Shown: positions 26,982 to 36,650, numbered from the stretch's first letter. The stretch: 64,000 nt of DNA from Chitinophagaceae bacterium (GCA_016717285.1 JADKFU010000002.1:186001-250000), one strand, 5' to 3'. The notes: generated by a model from the sequence alone, not told the origin. Program-made: numbers and translations.

Positions 26982-27302
26982 ATGGCATTACAATTAACAG
27001 ATTCCAACTTCAAAGAAACTGTGTTGGATGGTAACCAGGTTGCACTCGTTGACTTTTGGGCCGAATGGTGCGGACCTTGCAGAATGATAGGTCCTGTAGT
27101 TGAGGAATTGGCTCATGAATATGAGGGTAAAGTGGTAATTGGGAAAGTGAATGTGGATGATAATCCTGAAACAGCAACCCAATATGGCATCAGGAGCATT
27201 CCTACCATTCTCTTTTTCAAGAATGGCCAGATGGTAGATAAGCAGGTTGGAGTAGTTCCGAAGTCTGTGCTAGAATCAAAATTGAAGTCACACTTGTCAT
27301 AG
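26982..27302 (+). CDS. trxA: Thioredoxin
   Basis: This 106-residue thioredoxin has the active site WCGPC (Cys30 and Cys33), the cis-proline loop IRSIPTILFF and no signal peptide, so it is cytoplasmic. It reduces protein disulfides with thioredoxin reductase. Its own promoter lies upstream and a long hairpin downstream, so it is probably monocistronic. Confidence 0.97.
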   Translation: MALQLTDSNFKETVLDGNQVALVDFWAEWCGPCRMIGPVVEELAHEYEGKVVIGKVNVDDNPETATQYGIRSIPTILFFKNGQMVDKQVGVVPKSVLESKLKSHLS

Positions 27303-27318
27303 TTCATTTAAGTAAAAA

Positions 27319-27367
27319 CGATTCAGCCCTTTCTGTTCTTTCAATGGAATCAGAAGGGGCTGAATCG
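27319..27367. terminator. Bidirectional terminator hairpin between trxA and the LRR gene
   Basis: A 17-bp stem (27319-27335 with 27351-27367; one G-T wobble) with a 15-base loop lies between convergent genes. On the minus strand it is followed by five T residues, on the plus strand by a weak T-rich stretch. Confidence 0.75.
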
Positions 27368-27392
27368 TCTTCAGGATAATCTTTTGTTAAAC

Positions 27393-29615
27393 TTACATTT
27401 TTAATAACCGTGTTGTCGCATTACTATGCTTCCCCTTTAAAGTAAGCAAATAAGTTCCTGACCCAAGCCCATCAAGATTTATATCAACGGCTTCTTCCTG
27501 GCTTTCGGGTATCACTTTTTCCAGTAAGACTGCTCCAAATATATTTAAAACTGAAATTCTGATTTCTTCCGTTTTTGTTAAATGGTATTTTACCTGTAAG
27601 GTATTGCAGAATGGATTGGGCGCAGCAAATAATTCAACCGTTCCGCTTTGTAATTCAAACATACCAACCGGAAACATGATATTGGTTGTAACCGTATTGG
27701 TAACCACCGGATTAACATTGTTACTGAATTGAATAATGCTTTTATTGAGAACTTTATTACCCTGCGTTAAAGTCGTTAGTGGCTTGGCTTTAAACTTCAC
27801 AAATCCACGACTTCCAAGAGGATCGTTTGTAGCAGACGCTAGCTTGATATCGCTAAAGTTCCAATGTAATACCAGTGGATGAGCGGAATATTGGGCAACA
27901 CTTTTCGCGCTTAAAGAACCATCATGACTTGACCCAAGCATTTCGAATGAGGAAGTGTTCAGGTTAGCACTTAATGTGTCATAGATATCGAGGTTTTGGG
28001 AGTTGTTACTCCCTGTGTTCTGAAAATAAATCGTGTATTCAATTTCCTCATCGCCATCAGCCAGATCGGTGGGTATAATTTCCGTGCGATTTACTGTTTT
28101 GTAATTTGTGTTGCCGGTTCCGCTAACGATTACAGAATCAGCAATTGAATTGTCGTTTAAATAGATGTCAGTTGCGCCACTTATAATTCCGAGTGCAGAG
28201 AACGAAAGACTTGAACCTGCCAAAACACTTGCCGGAACATCAAATTTTGCAGTAATGGTTTGTGAGGCGAAAGGCTGCAGGTTTGAAAAAATCCAGGTGA
28301 GTACTGTGCCGTTTTGAAGGAATGGAGTAATATCGGCTCCGAGAAAACTGATCGCTTCATCATGCTGAAATACCAAAGAGCCGTTGACGGCATAAGGCCC
28401 TTTATTTGTATAGGTTATGTAGAAATTACATTTAACACCTGAAACTATTTGTCCCGGAGCAATGCTGATTCCAAGATCATAGACATCAGCAGCAGGATGA
28501 ATGCCGAAATCAATATTGTTTACTTGTTGACCCGACGTATCATTGAATGTAATAGAATAAGGCACTGAAGGGTTAACAGTATAATTTCCCGGGGGAAGTA
28601 CAGCACTGTAAGAATAGGTGCCGCTAAATCCACCATTCACAGCATAAGCCCCTGATTGATCTGAATAACCTGCCCAGTTTTCAGTGCTTGCTTTTACGGC
28701 TATTCCAGGAAATGCGATGTCATCAACATCTTTGAATCCATCTCCATTAAAATCGACAAAGACATTGCCGCTAACAGTAGGATGCAGGGCGCAATTATTC
28801 GGCTGGCCGTTTATACAAAGCGGAAGCGGAGAAAGATACTCATAGATAGCCGGAAAATTTGGAAGACAACTGATATTCGTAAAATCATATACCAGGGACT
28901 GAAGGTCGTAAGGCAGTTCAGGCAGGCAGGCAATTGGATTTCCGCTAACATCCAGATTAGTAAGGGATGAAGGCAATGCCGGTAAGGACATCAATTGATT
29001 TTGCGTGCAGAAAAGCTTTTTAAGACTTGATGGTAATTCAGGAAGCTGATAGAGCTGATTCAGATTGCAATGGATGGATGTTAAATGTGCAGGTAATGGT
29101 GGTAGTGTAAAAAGGTGATTGTCGTTGCATGTGAGGTTATCCATGTTATTGGGTAAAGCAGGCAATTCGCCCAACAAGTTATCTGAACAGAACAGTGTCT
29201 GAAGTGAATTAGGTAAAGGCGGAAGCGTAGCAAGCAGGTTATTCTCACATTTTAACTGCTCGAGTTTGATTGGTAATGTAGCCGGTAAACTTGTAATCAC
29301 ATTATCACTGCAATACAGGAGTTGAAGGGAGTCAGGAAGTTGCGAAATAGTGGTAATGGAATTGTTATTGCAATAGAAGGATTTCAGGGCAGTAAATCCT
29401 TCAATGCCGGAAATATCAATGATGCTTTTTCCGGCAACATTCAATTCAATCAACATTTTAGCGGGTGGTAGCAGACAGCCACTACTCCCATCAATACAAG
29501 TGGGACAAGCAGTCTGAATCGCTGCCTTAAAATTTGGATCTGTAATACATTGACCGGCACTATTTTTAAACAGCAAGAACAGCAGTAAAAAAATGGATAA
29601 GAGAAAACTTTTCAT
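27393..29615 (-). CDS. Secreted LRR protein with SdrD-like and T9SS sorting domains
   Basis: This 740-residue protein has a signal peptide (1-21), a leucine-rich repeat block (about 50-260) built from units like LPxSLxxLxCxxNxLxxLPxLP, an SdrD B-like domain (VSGNVFVDFNGDGFKDVDD, about 283-370), two beta-sandwich repeat domains (about 370-640, with DGDEEIEYTIYFQNTGSN) and a T9SS C-terminal domain (about 655-740, from AAPNPFCNTL). Such layouts belong to large cell-surface proteins. The LRR type resembles the L-P-rich class, which suggests protein binding. The ligand is unknown. Confidence 0.88.
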   Translation of the reverse strand: MKSFLLSIFLLLFLLFKNSAGQCITDPNFKAAIQTACPTCIDGSSGCLLPPAKMLIELNVAGKSIIDISGIEGFTALKSFYCNNNSITTISQLPDSLQLLYCSDNVITSLPATLPIKLEQLKCENNLLATLPPLPNSLQTLFCSDNLLGELPALPNNMDNLTCNDNHLFTLPPLPAHLTSIHCNLNQLYQLPELPSSLKKLFCTQNQLMSLPALPSSLTNLDVSGNPIACLPELPYDLQSLVYDFTNISCLPNFPAIYEYLSPLPLCINGQPNNCALHPTVSGNVFVDFNGDGFKDVDDIAFPGIAVKASTENWAGYSDQSGAYAVNGGFSGTYSYSAVLPPGNYTVNPSVPYSITFNDTSGQQVNNIDFGIHPAADVYDLGISIAPGQIVSGVKCNFYITYTNKGPYAVNGSLVFQHDEAISFLGADITPFLQNGTVLTWIFSNLQPFASQTITAKFDVPASVLAGSSLSFSALGIISGATDIYLNDNSIADSVIVSGTGNTNYKTVNRTEIIPTDLADGDEEIEYTIYFQNTGSNNSQNLDIYDTLSANLNTSSFEMLGSSHDGSLSAKSVAQYSAHPLVLHWNFSDIKLASATNDPLGSRGFVKFKAKPLTTLTQGNKVLNKSIIQFSNNVNPVVTNTVTTNIMFPVGMFELQSGTVELFAAPNPFCNTLQVKYHLTKTEEIRISVLNIFGAVLLEKVIPESQEEAVDINLDGLGSGTYLLTLKGKHSNATTRLLKM

Positions 29616-29887
29616 GTATGCAAGTTAAATTCAACGGTAAGTTGAAGGAGCGGATTTTATGGTAGTTTCAAAAGTAGAATGATTGTAGTGTTTCGCCAAG
29701 TATTTGTTGAAAAAGGAGTCGTAATGTGAACAAAGTTCCTTGGTACGCGAATAAAATTCCATGTTCTTTAGAGATAGAGCAACTATAAACACTGGTAGTA
29801 TTTGCAAAGCATGCACGAAAATAAGTCGACTATGATAGGAAGGAAACCATCAGTGGTACACCGGTTTTCCTGGTAAGAATTAAAAAA

Positions 29888-30631
29888 TCACAATGCCATG
29901 CGATCAGGTATTTTGATAATGATTTTTATAGTAAGATAGCCCAGAAACAAAAATATACCGTACTGAAGCGTCATCACAATCATTTCAGTCCGGAGCATAC
30001 GGTCAGAAAAGTGTTCAAAAATATCAGCATACACGCGCAAAGGATTACCAACAACATCCCATGAATTCAGTCTGACATATCTCCCAATGTAAATACCCAG
30101 GCTTCCTGTTAAGATCGTGACAGTAGCGAAGATCCACCCTGCAATGCGACCCATTCTTTTTCGCACCAGGTTCTGAACTTCGATCAATGATAGAAAGCCA
30201 AGCATAAGTCCGGCCCATGCGAATGCAAGGATCAAACCCAAATCAAACCAAAGTGGAATATTTTGTTTTTCCTTAAGATGAAGCAAATCGGTAAGCATAT
30301 AAGGAGAGTTTGGCCAGAAGAGAAACCAGACAATAAATAACAGATAGATAATAAATTTGGAACGTATCACGTGAAAAGAAACGGGCAGGTAAATGCCGAT
30401 GCAATAAGGAATCCATGCAAGGAAAAGATTCCAGACAAAATACAAATAGTTGTGGTGCCCGCTCAGAAAGATGCGAAGTGCTTCAAGTCCGACAGCGAAT
30501 ACAGAAGATGCTATCAGTAACAATGTAATTTCCCACCTGTTTTCAAAGTACCTGCCTTTTAAATTGCGAAGCATAATAAGATTAGTTTTGCCAATGTGAA
30601 AATGTGGAATTACTTTCGATGATTGTAACAT
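29888..30631 (-). CDS. DUF1361 integral membrane protein
   Basis: This 247-residue protein has about seven hydrophobic segments and the family motif FWPNSPYMLTDLLHL near residue 105. DUF1361 proteins have no known function. Two ATGs are possible, at 30631 and 30574; the later one is closer to the usual family N-terminus. The gene is divergent from the DUF58 gene across 118 bp. Confidence 0.82.
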   Translation of the reverse strand: MLQSSKVIPHFHIGKTNLIMLRNLKGRYFENRWEITLLLIASSVFAVGLEALRIFLSGHHNYLYFVWNLFLAWIPYCIGIYLPVSFHVIRSKFIIYLLFIVWFLFWPNSPYMLTDLLHLKEKQNIPLWFDLGLILAFAWAGLMLGFLSLIEVQNLVRKRMGRIAGWIFATVTILTGSLGIYIGRYVRLNSWDVVGNPLRVYADIFEHFSDRMLRTEMIVMTLQYGIFLFLGYLTIKIIIKIPDRMAL

Positions 30632-30633
30632 TA

Positions 30634-30646
30634 CCTGTTTAACAGG
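30634..30646. promoter_or_regulatory. Perfect palindrome CCTGTT-T-AACAGG between divergent genes
   Basis: Six-base arms flank one base, a few bases upstream of the longer DUF1361 start. It could be an operator, but no regulator is linked. Confidence 0.3.
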
Positions 30647-30749
30647 ATAACTATTTTATCAAAATGATAAAGATTACTTGCCAGGAAAAGGCGTTTACTC
30701 CATTCAACCAGAAAACAGCACTTTGCAGGAAAAATTAAAACGAAAATAA

Positions 30750-31691
30750 TTGGAACCCTCTAAAGAATTAATTGGTGAAGTTGGTAAAATTGAAAACCTC
30801 GAATTGCTGGCCAGGCAGGTGGTGGAAGGCTTTCTGATAGGATTGCATAAAAGCCCGTTTCATGGATTTTCTGTAGAGTTTGCCGAACACAGATTGTATA
30901 ATCCGGGAGAATCAACACGACACATTGATTGGAAGGTGCTTGCGCGAACTGATCGTGTGTATGTGAAAAAGTTTGAAGAAGAAACAAACCTGCGTTGTCA
31001 GATTGTGCTGGACGGTTCTTCTTCTATGTATTTTCCGGAGGCGAAAGAATCAGCAAGCGGTTTAAGAAAGATTGATTTTTCCTGTGTGGCGGCAGCTTCT
31101 GTGATGCATTTATTGAAAAAGCAGCGAGATGCATTCGGACTCACTATTTTTTCCGATCATGTTGAACAGCACAGCACCGTAAAATCCAGTTCCGTTCACA
31201 ATAAATTATTATTGGGACAATTGCAAAATGTGATGACACGTGAACCCGGAAAAAAGAGAACCGCCGCGGCTGCTTGTCTTCATGAAGTGGCGGAAAAACT
31301 TCACCGGCGGTCGATGGTGGTCATCTTTAGTGATATGTTTGAAAACATGCTCACTGACAGTAATGAATACCTCGCATTGTTTTCCGCTTTGCAGCATTTG
31401 AAGCACAATAAACATGAAGTGATTCTTTTTCACGTGCTGGATAAATCAAAAGAAATGTCGTTTGATTTTGTAAACCGGCCTTATCGTTTTATTGATCTCG
31501 AAACCGGAGAACAATTGAAACTGAACCCAAACCAGGTGAAAGAAAGTTATGTGAAGCAAATGCAGGATTTCTATCAGCAACTGAAATTGCGCTGCGGACA
31601 ATTTAAGATTGACCTGGTGGAAGCGGATGTGAATGAAGGATTCAGGCCTGTACTGTTGCCCTATTTAATGAAGCGGGAAAAGTTCAATTAA
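30750..31691 (+). CDS. DUF58 domain protein
   Basis: This 313-residue protein carries the DUF58 motif (VEFAEHRLYNPGESTRHIDW and VLARTDRVYVKKFEEE) followed by a VWA-like metal-site segment (DGSSSMYF). DUF58 proteins usually work with MoxR-type AAA ATPases in envelope or stress functions; no MoxR gene is adjacent. The start is a TTG at 30750. No in-frame ATG exists before the conserved region. Confidence 0.85.
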   Translation: MEPSKELIGEVGKIENLELLARQVVEGFLIGLHKSPFHGFSVEFAEHRLYNPGESTRHIDWKVLARTDRVYVKKFEEETNLRCQIVLDGSSSMYFPEAKESASGLRKIDFSCVAAASVMHLLKKQRDAFGLTIFSDHVEQHSTVKSSSVHNKLLLGQLQNVMTREPGKKRTAAAACLHEVAEKLHRRSMVVIFSDMFENMLTDSNEYLALFSALQHLKHNKHEVILFHVLDKSKEMSFDFVNRPYRFIDLETGEQLKLNPNQVKESYVKQMQDFYQQLKLRCGQFKIDLVEADVNEGFRPVLLPYLMKREKFN

Positions 31692-31751
31692 AAATCCAGT
31701 GTATCAATTTGTATTTACAAACCCATTCATACAGTCTGGCTTTCACACAAT

Positions 31752-31787
31752 CATTTAACCATGAAGCCATTTAACCATTTGTTCAAT
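31752..31787. repeat. Phased 8-bp array just before ispE
   Basis: Four 8-bp units (CATTTAAC, CATGAAGC, CATTTAAC, CATTTGTT) plus a partial one run up to 4 bases before the ispE ATG. They are of the same type as the arrays at 61911 and 63424. Confidence 0.6.
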
Positions 31788-31791
31788 ACGA

Positions 31792-32619
31792 ATGATTTCT
31801 TTTCCTACCTGCAAAATCAACATCGGTCTTCGCATCCTTAACCAGCGGGAAGATGGTTATCACAATCTTGTTTCCGTTTTTTATCCGGTACAATGGTGCG
31901 ATGCATTGGAAATAGTTCGCTCAAATGAATTTGGTTTTCAGACTGAAGGAATAATGATTAATGGTTCAAATGCTGATAATCTTTGTGTAAAGGCTTATAA
32001 CTTATTGCAACAACTATATGAATTACCTCCTGTGAAAATGGTACTCCTCAAAAATATACCGATTGGAGCAGGTTTGGGTGGTGGTTCATCAGACGGTGCT
32101 TTCACCTTAAAAATGTTGAATGAATTTTTTGAATTGCACATTACCAACGACGAATTAAAAGCATATGCTTTGCAACTCGGAAGTGATTGCCCTTTTTTTA
32201 TTGAAAATAAACCAATGTTCGTCACTGGTAAAGGAGAACAGTTAGCTCCGGTTGAAATGAATCTGTCAGGTTATTGTATTGTAATTCTGTATCCTGAAAT
32301 AGCTGTCAATACAGCGTGGGCTTTTCAGGAATATTCCAAAGCCAATAACTCCATTTCCGCTGAGGATGATGCGAATAATTTTACCATTCAACTACAGCAA
32401 CCTGTATCTTCCTGGAAAGATATTATTGTCAATGATTTTGAAGCAATTGTAATCCGGCAACATCCCGAAATCGAAGCGTTAAAAAAGCAACTGTATGCAT
32501 CAGGAGCTTTGTATGCTTCCATGAGCGGAAGTGGTTCTGCTGTCTATGGCATTTTTCAGGAAAAGCCGGAACAGCTTTCATTCATTGGAAATAATCGCAG
32601 CTACATTGGCACGCTTTAA
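31792..32619 (+). CDS. ispE: 4-diphosphocytidyl-2-C-methyl-D-erythritol kinase
   Basis: This 275-residue GHMP kinase of the MEP isoprenoid pathway has Lys8 in CKINIGLRIL and the ATP-binding PIGAGLGGGSSDGA (90-103), a second motif LGSDCPFF and the C-terminal MSGSGSAVYGIF. Length and motifs match the family. The ATG at 31792 lies directly after an 8-bp tandem array. Confidence 0.96.
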   Translation: MISFPTCKINIGLRILNQREDGYHNLVSVFYPVQWCDALEIVRSNEFGFQTEGIMINGSNADNLCVKAYNLLQQLYELPPVKMVLLKNIPIGAGLGGGSSDGAFTLKMLNEFFELHITNDELKAYALQLGSDCPFFIENKPMFVTGKGEQLAPVEMNLSGYCIVILYPEIAVNTAWAFQEYSKANNSISAEDDANNFTIQLQQPVSSWKDIIVNDFEAIVIRQHPEIEALKKQLYASGALYASMSGSGSAVYGIFQEKPEQLSFIGNNRSYIGTL

Positions 32620-32775
32620 AAGCATTGACCGTCGGATTGCGATTGTCATTCATTCTTCTTAAAAAAATTGTCTGCTATGAAAGCCATTTAGGTTATAAGG
32701 AAGATTTTGCGTTTGTTTTGAAGACACCATATTTTTTGCAATATTGTCGGATAAGATTCTATAAATGAAAAACCG

Positions 32776-34374
32776 ATGCCACTTCATGCTGTAAAAAACA
32801 ACGCCCTCAAGCAACTGAGGAAAGCATTTCAGCTTTCAAGAAATGCAAACGAAAAAGGAACTACAGATTTTGAATCTGTTGCTGGTGATATACAAAGTCA
32901 TTCTATCACTCGAAGAAAATTTATTCTCGATGTTACAAAAGCTGCAGCAGTAATCGGAGCGGTCGGATTGTATGAAGCCTGCAAACCGGTGAATCAGAAA
33001 ACACAACCTGTTATTGCCATTGTCGGCGGTGGCATTGCCGGATTGCATGCGGCTTATATTTTAAAGAATGCAGGATTGATTGCACAGATCTATGAAGGAA
33101 GTCCGAGAACCGGTGGCCGCATTATGTCGGTTGATGGTATGATGGGTGATGGATTGTGGACAGAAATGGGTGGTGAATTTATTGACAGCACGCATATTGA
33201 TATGCTGAACCTTGCCACGAAATTCAATCTTCCGTTAATTGATCGTCAGGCACCAAGTGAATTGGGATTGAATGAGTTTGCCTGTTTCTTTGATGGAAAA
33301 CGGTATGTGCTTGCTGATGTGGTGAAAGCCATTCATCCGGTGGCAGCGCAAATTCAAGCGGATATTGATTCCCTTTCGGAAATCATTTCCTTCGATACCT
33401 ATACTCCTGCTGATTTAGCACTTGACAATATTTCTATCACCGCGTACACCGAAAAATTAGGGCTCACCGGCTGGTTCAAAGAATTTATCAATACCAGTTA
33501 TACAGCGGAATATGGAATGGAAGCATCGGAACAATCAGCCATTAACCTGCTTTCCATTTTTGATCCGGGTAATGGAGAGGAGGTGAAGTTATATGGCGAC
33601 AGTGATGAGCGATATTCAGTGGTGGGTGGGAATTCAAAAATCTGTAATGCGCTTTCTGCGGAGCTAAATGAACAGATCCGCGAAGAATATTTGCTGACTG
33701 CCATTGGTATGAATCCGGACAACCGTTATGAACTCACTTTTAGAATAGGAGGTAAGGGAGAAATCAATACAGTGGCGGATATTGTATTAATGACCATTCC
33801 GTTCACCACCTTGCGGGAAGTGGATATCAAGGTTCCATTGCCTGATTGGAAAATGAATACCATTAAAAATGTTGGCTACGGAACCAATTCCAAACTTTTT
33901 ATTGGTGTGAATGAAAGGGTCTGGCGCCAACAGGGTTATGCCGGTTATGCATTTTCGGACAATGGTATGATGAATGGATACGACCATACACAAATGCAAA
34001 ACAATAATTCAGGTAAAGGTGGCTATACCATTTTTCTGGGAGGAAAAGCGGGAGTCGATTGCGGAAATATTTCACTGGAAGATTTGCAAAAACAATATGT
34101 GCCTGCTCTTGATGGTGTTTTTCCGGGAGTTTCGAACCAGTTTAACGGAAATTTCCAGCGCTGGTATTGGCCGGGTTATGCATTTTCAAAATGCAGTTAC
34201 CTGTCTTATAAAGTCGGTCAGTATACAACGATGTGCGGAACGCAGATTCGCCCGGTTGGCAACCTCTATTTCGCCGGTGAACATTGCAGCTATGAATTCC
34301 AGGGATTTATGAATGGCGGTGCAGCAACAGGTAGAATCGCCGCAGAACAAATTATTGCAAAACTAAAAGTCTAA
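32776..34374 (+). CDS. FAD-dependent amine oxidase with Tat/lipoprotein-type signal
   Basis: This 532-residue flavin amine oxidase has a dinucleotide-binding GGGIAG motif (84-89), EGSPRTGGRI and a C-terminal FAD segment NLYFAGEHCSYEFQGFMNGG. Before it lies TRRKFI (46-47 twin arginine), a hydrophobic stretch and a lipobox-like YEAC (Cys69), suggesting Tat export and lipid attachment. The 44 residues before the twin arginine are unusual; either the start is further downstream or there is a genuine extension. The oxidised amine cannot be predicted. Confidence 0.85.
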   Translation: MPLHAVKNNALKQLRKAFQLSRNANEKGTTDFESVAGDIQSHSITRRKFILDVTKAAAVIGAVGLYEACKPVNQKTQPVIAIVGGGIAGLHAAYILKNAGLIAQIYEGSPRTGGRIMSVDGMMGDGLWTEMGGEFIDSTHIDMLNLATKFNLPLIDRQAPSELGLNEFACFFDGKRYVLADVVKAIHPVAAQIQADIDSLSEIISFDTYTPADLALDNISITAYTEKLGLTGWFKEFINTSYTAEYGMEASEQSAINLLSIFDPGNGEEVKLYGDSDERYSVVGGNSKICNALSAELNEQIREEYLLTAIGMNPDNRYELTFRIGGKGEINTVADIVLMTIPFTTLREVDIKVPLPDWKMNTIKNVGYGTNSKLFIGVNERVWRQQGYAGYAFSDNGMMNGYDHTQMQNNNSGKGGYTIFLGGKAGVDCGNISLEDLQKQYVPALDGVFPGVSNQFNGNFQRWYWPGYAFSKCSYLSYKVGQYTTMCGTQIRPVGNLYFAGEHCSYEFQGFMNGGAATGRIAAEQIIAKLKV

Positions 34375-34409
34375 AAGAATATCCAACCAACCCTAACCCT
34401 TCAAACTCT

Positions 34410-35507
34410 TCAGACCTTCACCTCCTGCATCATACTCACAAAATCATCAAACAAATACCTGCTATCATGCGGACCCGGAGCAGATTCAGGATGATATTGC
34501 ACAGAGAAAGCTCGCTTATCTTTTAATCGTAAACCTTCAATAGAACGGTCATTCAGATTGATGTGTGTTACTTCCACTTTGTCCGATCTTTTAATCGCAT
34601 CCGGATCCACACCAAAGCCATGATTCTGTGAGGTGATTTCACAACGACCTGTGATTATATTTTTCACCGGATGGTTCAATCCGCGGTGGCCGTGGTGCAT
34701 TTTGAAAGTAGGAATACCACTCGCTAATGCAAGCAACTGATGGCCAAGGCAAATACCGAATAAAGGTTGATCGTCACTCAGAATTTGTTTTACGGTTTCA
34801 ATCGCATAATCCATCACTGCAGGATCGCCCGGTCCGTTGGAGATAAAGTATCCGTCAGCACCCCAGCTTTTCATTTCCTGGTAAGAAGTTTTTGCAGGAA
34901 ATACTTTTACCTGCATGCCCCGCGCTACCATGCAATCCAGAATATTTTTCTTGATCCCAAGGTCGAGGGCCGCGACTTTTAATTCAGCATTCATATCACC
35001 CGCTTCATAAGCCGTTGTAGTGCTCACAATCGATGACAATTCGAGGCCGGCCATGGAAGGAACGGCTTCCAATTGTTTTTTCAACACTTCAAGATCTGTT
35101 GTTTCAGAAGAGATAATGGCATTCATAGCACCACGGCTTCTGATATGTCGAACCAGTGCTCTCGTATCAATGCCTTCAATGGCCACTTTATTTTCTTTGA
35201 TGAAATAGTCCTGTATGCCGCTGCCCGCCATTTTTCTTGAATAAAAAGTGTTGAAACTTTTACAAACAAGACCGGCAATTTTGATGGAGTTGGATTGAAC
35301 TTCTTCTTCAAACACACCATAATTTCCTATATGCACATGGGTTGCCACCAGTAACTGCCCGAAATAAGATGGATCGGTAAATATTTCCTGGTAACCTGTC
35401 ATGCCGGTATTAAAGCATATTTCGCCGGTGGTGGTACCAATGGCACCAGCGGCAAAACCGTGATATACGGTACCATCTTCAAGTAACAGAACTGCAGGAA
35501 TCTTCAC
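34410..35507 (-). CDS. carA: Carbamoyl-phosphate synthase small subunit
   Basis: This glutamine amidotransferase supplies ammonia for carbamoyl phosphate (arginine and pyrimidines). The N-terminal small domain has LLEDGTVYHGFAAG and GEICFNTGMTGYQEI. The class I glutaminase domain has Cys253 (FGICLGHQLLALA) and the HPE triad part YHPESAPGPHD. I place the start at GTG 35507: an upstream in-frame TTG at 35525 falls inside a -7 promoter element. This gives 365 residues. carB is not in the window. Confidence 0.95.
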   Translation of the reverse strand: MKIPAVLLLEDGTVYHGFAAGAIGTTTGEICFNTGMTGYQEIFTDPSYFGQLLVATHVHIGNYGVFEEEVQSNSIKIAGLVCKSFNTFYSRKMAGSGIQDYFIKENKVAIEGIDTRALVRHIRSRGAMNAIISSETTDLEVLKKQLEAVPSMAGLELSSIVSTTTAYEAGDMNAELKVAALDLGIKKNILDCMVARGMQVKVFPAKTSYQEMKSWGADGYFISNGPGDPAVMDYAIETVKQILSDDQPLFGICLGHQLLALASGIPTFKMHHGHRGLNHPVKNIITGRCEITSQNHGFGVDPDAIKRSDKVEVTHINLNDRSIEGLRLKDKRAFSVQYHPESAPGPHDSRYLFDDFVSMMQEVKV

Positions 35508-35522
35508 AGGAAAAGAATTTTG

Positions 35523-35530
35523 CAAAAGTA
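35523..35530 (-). promoter_or_regulatory. carA -7 element (TACTTTTG)
   Basis: It is a perfect TAnnTTTG match 15 bases upstream of the GTG start. It overlaps the only upstream in-frame start codon, which supports the shorter carA. Confidence 0.5.
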
Positions 35531-35585
35531 AATTTTATCCGGTTACTTTCTTTGGATAAACCGTAATTTTATAAAAATCATTATC

Positions 35586-36548
35586 ATGAAAAAAATATTC
35601 GTTTTTCTATTTGTTTGCAGCTCATTCATAAGCGTTCGTGCTCAAAATCCAATGCAGATTGCCGAATGTGATTTTGACGGTACACTTATTAATTGTGAGT
35701 TTTTATTTGATACGGCGCAGCAAAACATCTGGCAGATAGGAACGCCTCAGAAACCATTTTTTGGAAATGCATTTTCTGCGCCTAACGCTATTCAAACGGA
35801 TACGCTGAATCCATATCCTGTGAATAATAATTCTGCCTTTACCTTGAAATTCACCAATAACATTGGATATGCAGTAGATTGGAATCGGACGGAACTTTCT
35901 TTCTGGCATAAATATCAGGCCAGCGTATTGAATGATGCGGGTTCTGTTTCTTTTTCTATTGACAATGGAATTTCATGGATTGCAATGGTAGACACTTATG
36001 ATATTCAAGGCGCAAATGGGTATGGCTATACTTTTTTTTATTGGGACCCACCGCTTTTGCAAACACCAAATTCTTCATTGGATGGTAATATAGTATCAGG
36101 TATTTCATCTGATTGGGTATTTTCGTCTTACTCATGGTATTGGTATTTTAGTGTTGAAACAGAGCGCGATAATATGACTCCTGATACCATCCTGGTTAGA
36201 TTCAACTTTGATTCAGATGGCATTTTTGATAATTACGATGGATGGATCATTGACAATATTAAGGTGGAAAAGCAATGGTATTCCGGTATACATGATCCTG
36301 AAAATATCTCAGGCAATTTGCATCTGTATCCCAATCCTGCAACCATTCAATTAAATTTTTCCTTAACAGGAAATGAAGTTCCGCACGTGCAACAATTAAT
36401 TAATCAACAGGGCGAAGTGATCAAGGAATATTACTATCACACTAAACAAGGGAAGATAATATTGAATGACGTTCCAAAAGGAAATTATCTGTTCAAAATT
36501 ATTACCGTATCAGGCCATTTTGCGACGCAGCAGATTGTAGTGCAATAA
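35586..36548 (+). CDS. Secreted protein with T9SS sorting tail
   Basis: This 320-residue protein has a signal peptide (1-19), an aromatic-rich beta-sandwich region (about 25-235) with features of the immune-inhibitor-A/MAM-like modules (ELSFWHKYQA, then VSFSIDNGISW and DGWIIDNIKVE), and a T9SS C-terminal domain (about 245-320, from LYPNPATIQL). No catalytic motif is seen, so it is likely a binding or structural extracellular protein. It is divergent from carA. Confidence 0.8.
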   Translation: MKKIFVFLFVCSSFISVRAQNPMQIAECDFDGTLINCEFLFDTAQQNIWQIGTPQKPFFGNAFSAPNAIQTDTLNPYPVNNNSAFTLKFTNNIGYAVDWNRTELSFWHKYQASVLNDAGSVSFSIDNGISWIAMVDTYDIQGANGYGYTFFYWDPPLLQTPNSSLDGNIVSGISSDWVFSSYSWYWYFSVETERDNMTPDTILVRFNFDSDGIFDNYDGWIIDNIKVEKQWYSGIHDPENISGNLHLYPNPATIQLNFSLTGNEVPHVQQLINQQGEVIKEYYYHTKQGKIILNDVPKGNYLFKIITVSGHFATQQIVVQ

Positions 36549-36581
36549 AATTTAGAGTGGGCAATTTATAATTCTTGTTCT

Positions 36582-36650
36582 CCGTGCAAATCCGTGCCTC
36601 CGTGGCAAATGTTTTTTTATTCTTTGCCACGGGGGCACGGATTTACACGG
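36582..36650. repeat. Long imperfect inverted repeat (28-bp arms)
   Basis: Two 28-base arms (36582-36609 and 36623-36650) pair at 26 of 28 positions around a 13-base T-rich loop, with one wobble and one mismatch as RNA. It follows the T9SS cargo gene. It could act as a terminator or be a copy of a dispersed repeat. There is no strong T run after the right arm on the plus strand. Confidence 0.75.

Noticed and set aside
29631..29816. 61-residue frame between the LRR gene and DUF1361
   Set aside because: It starts with an ATG, but no domain, signal or conserved pattern is visible and codon use looks non-coding. It may still be real.
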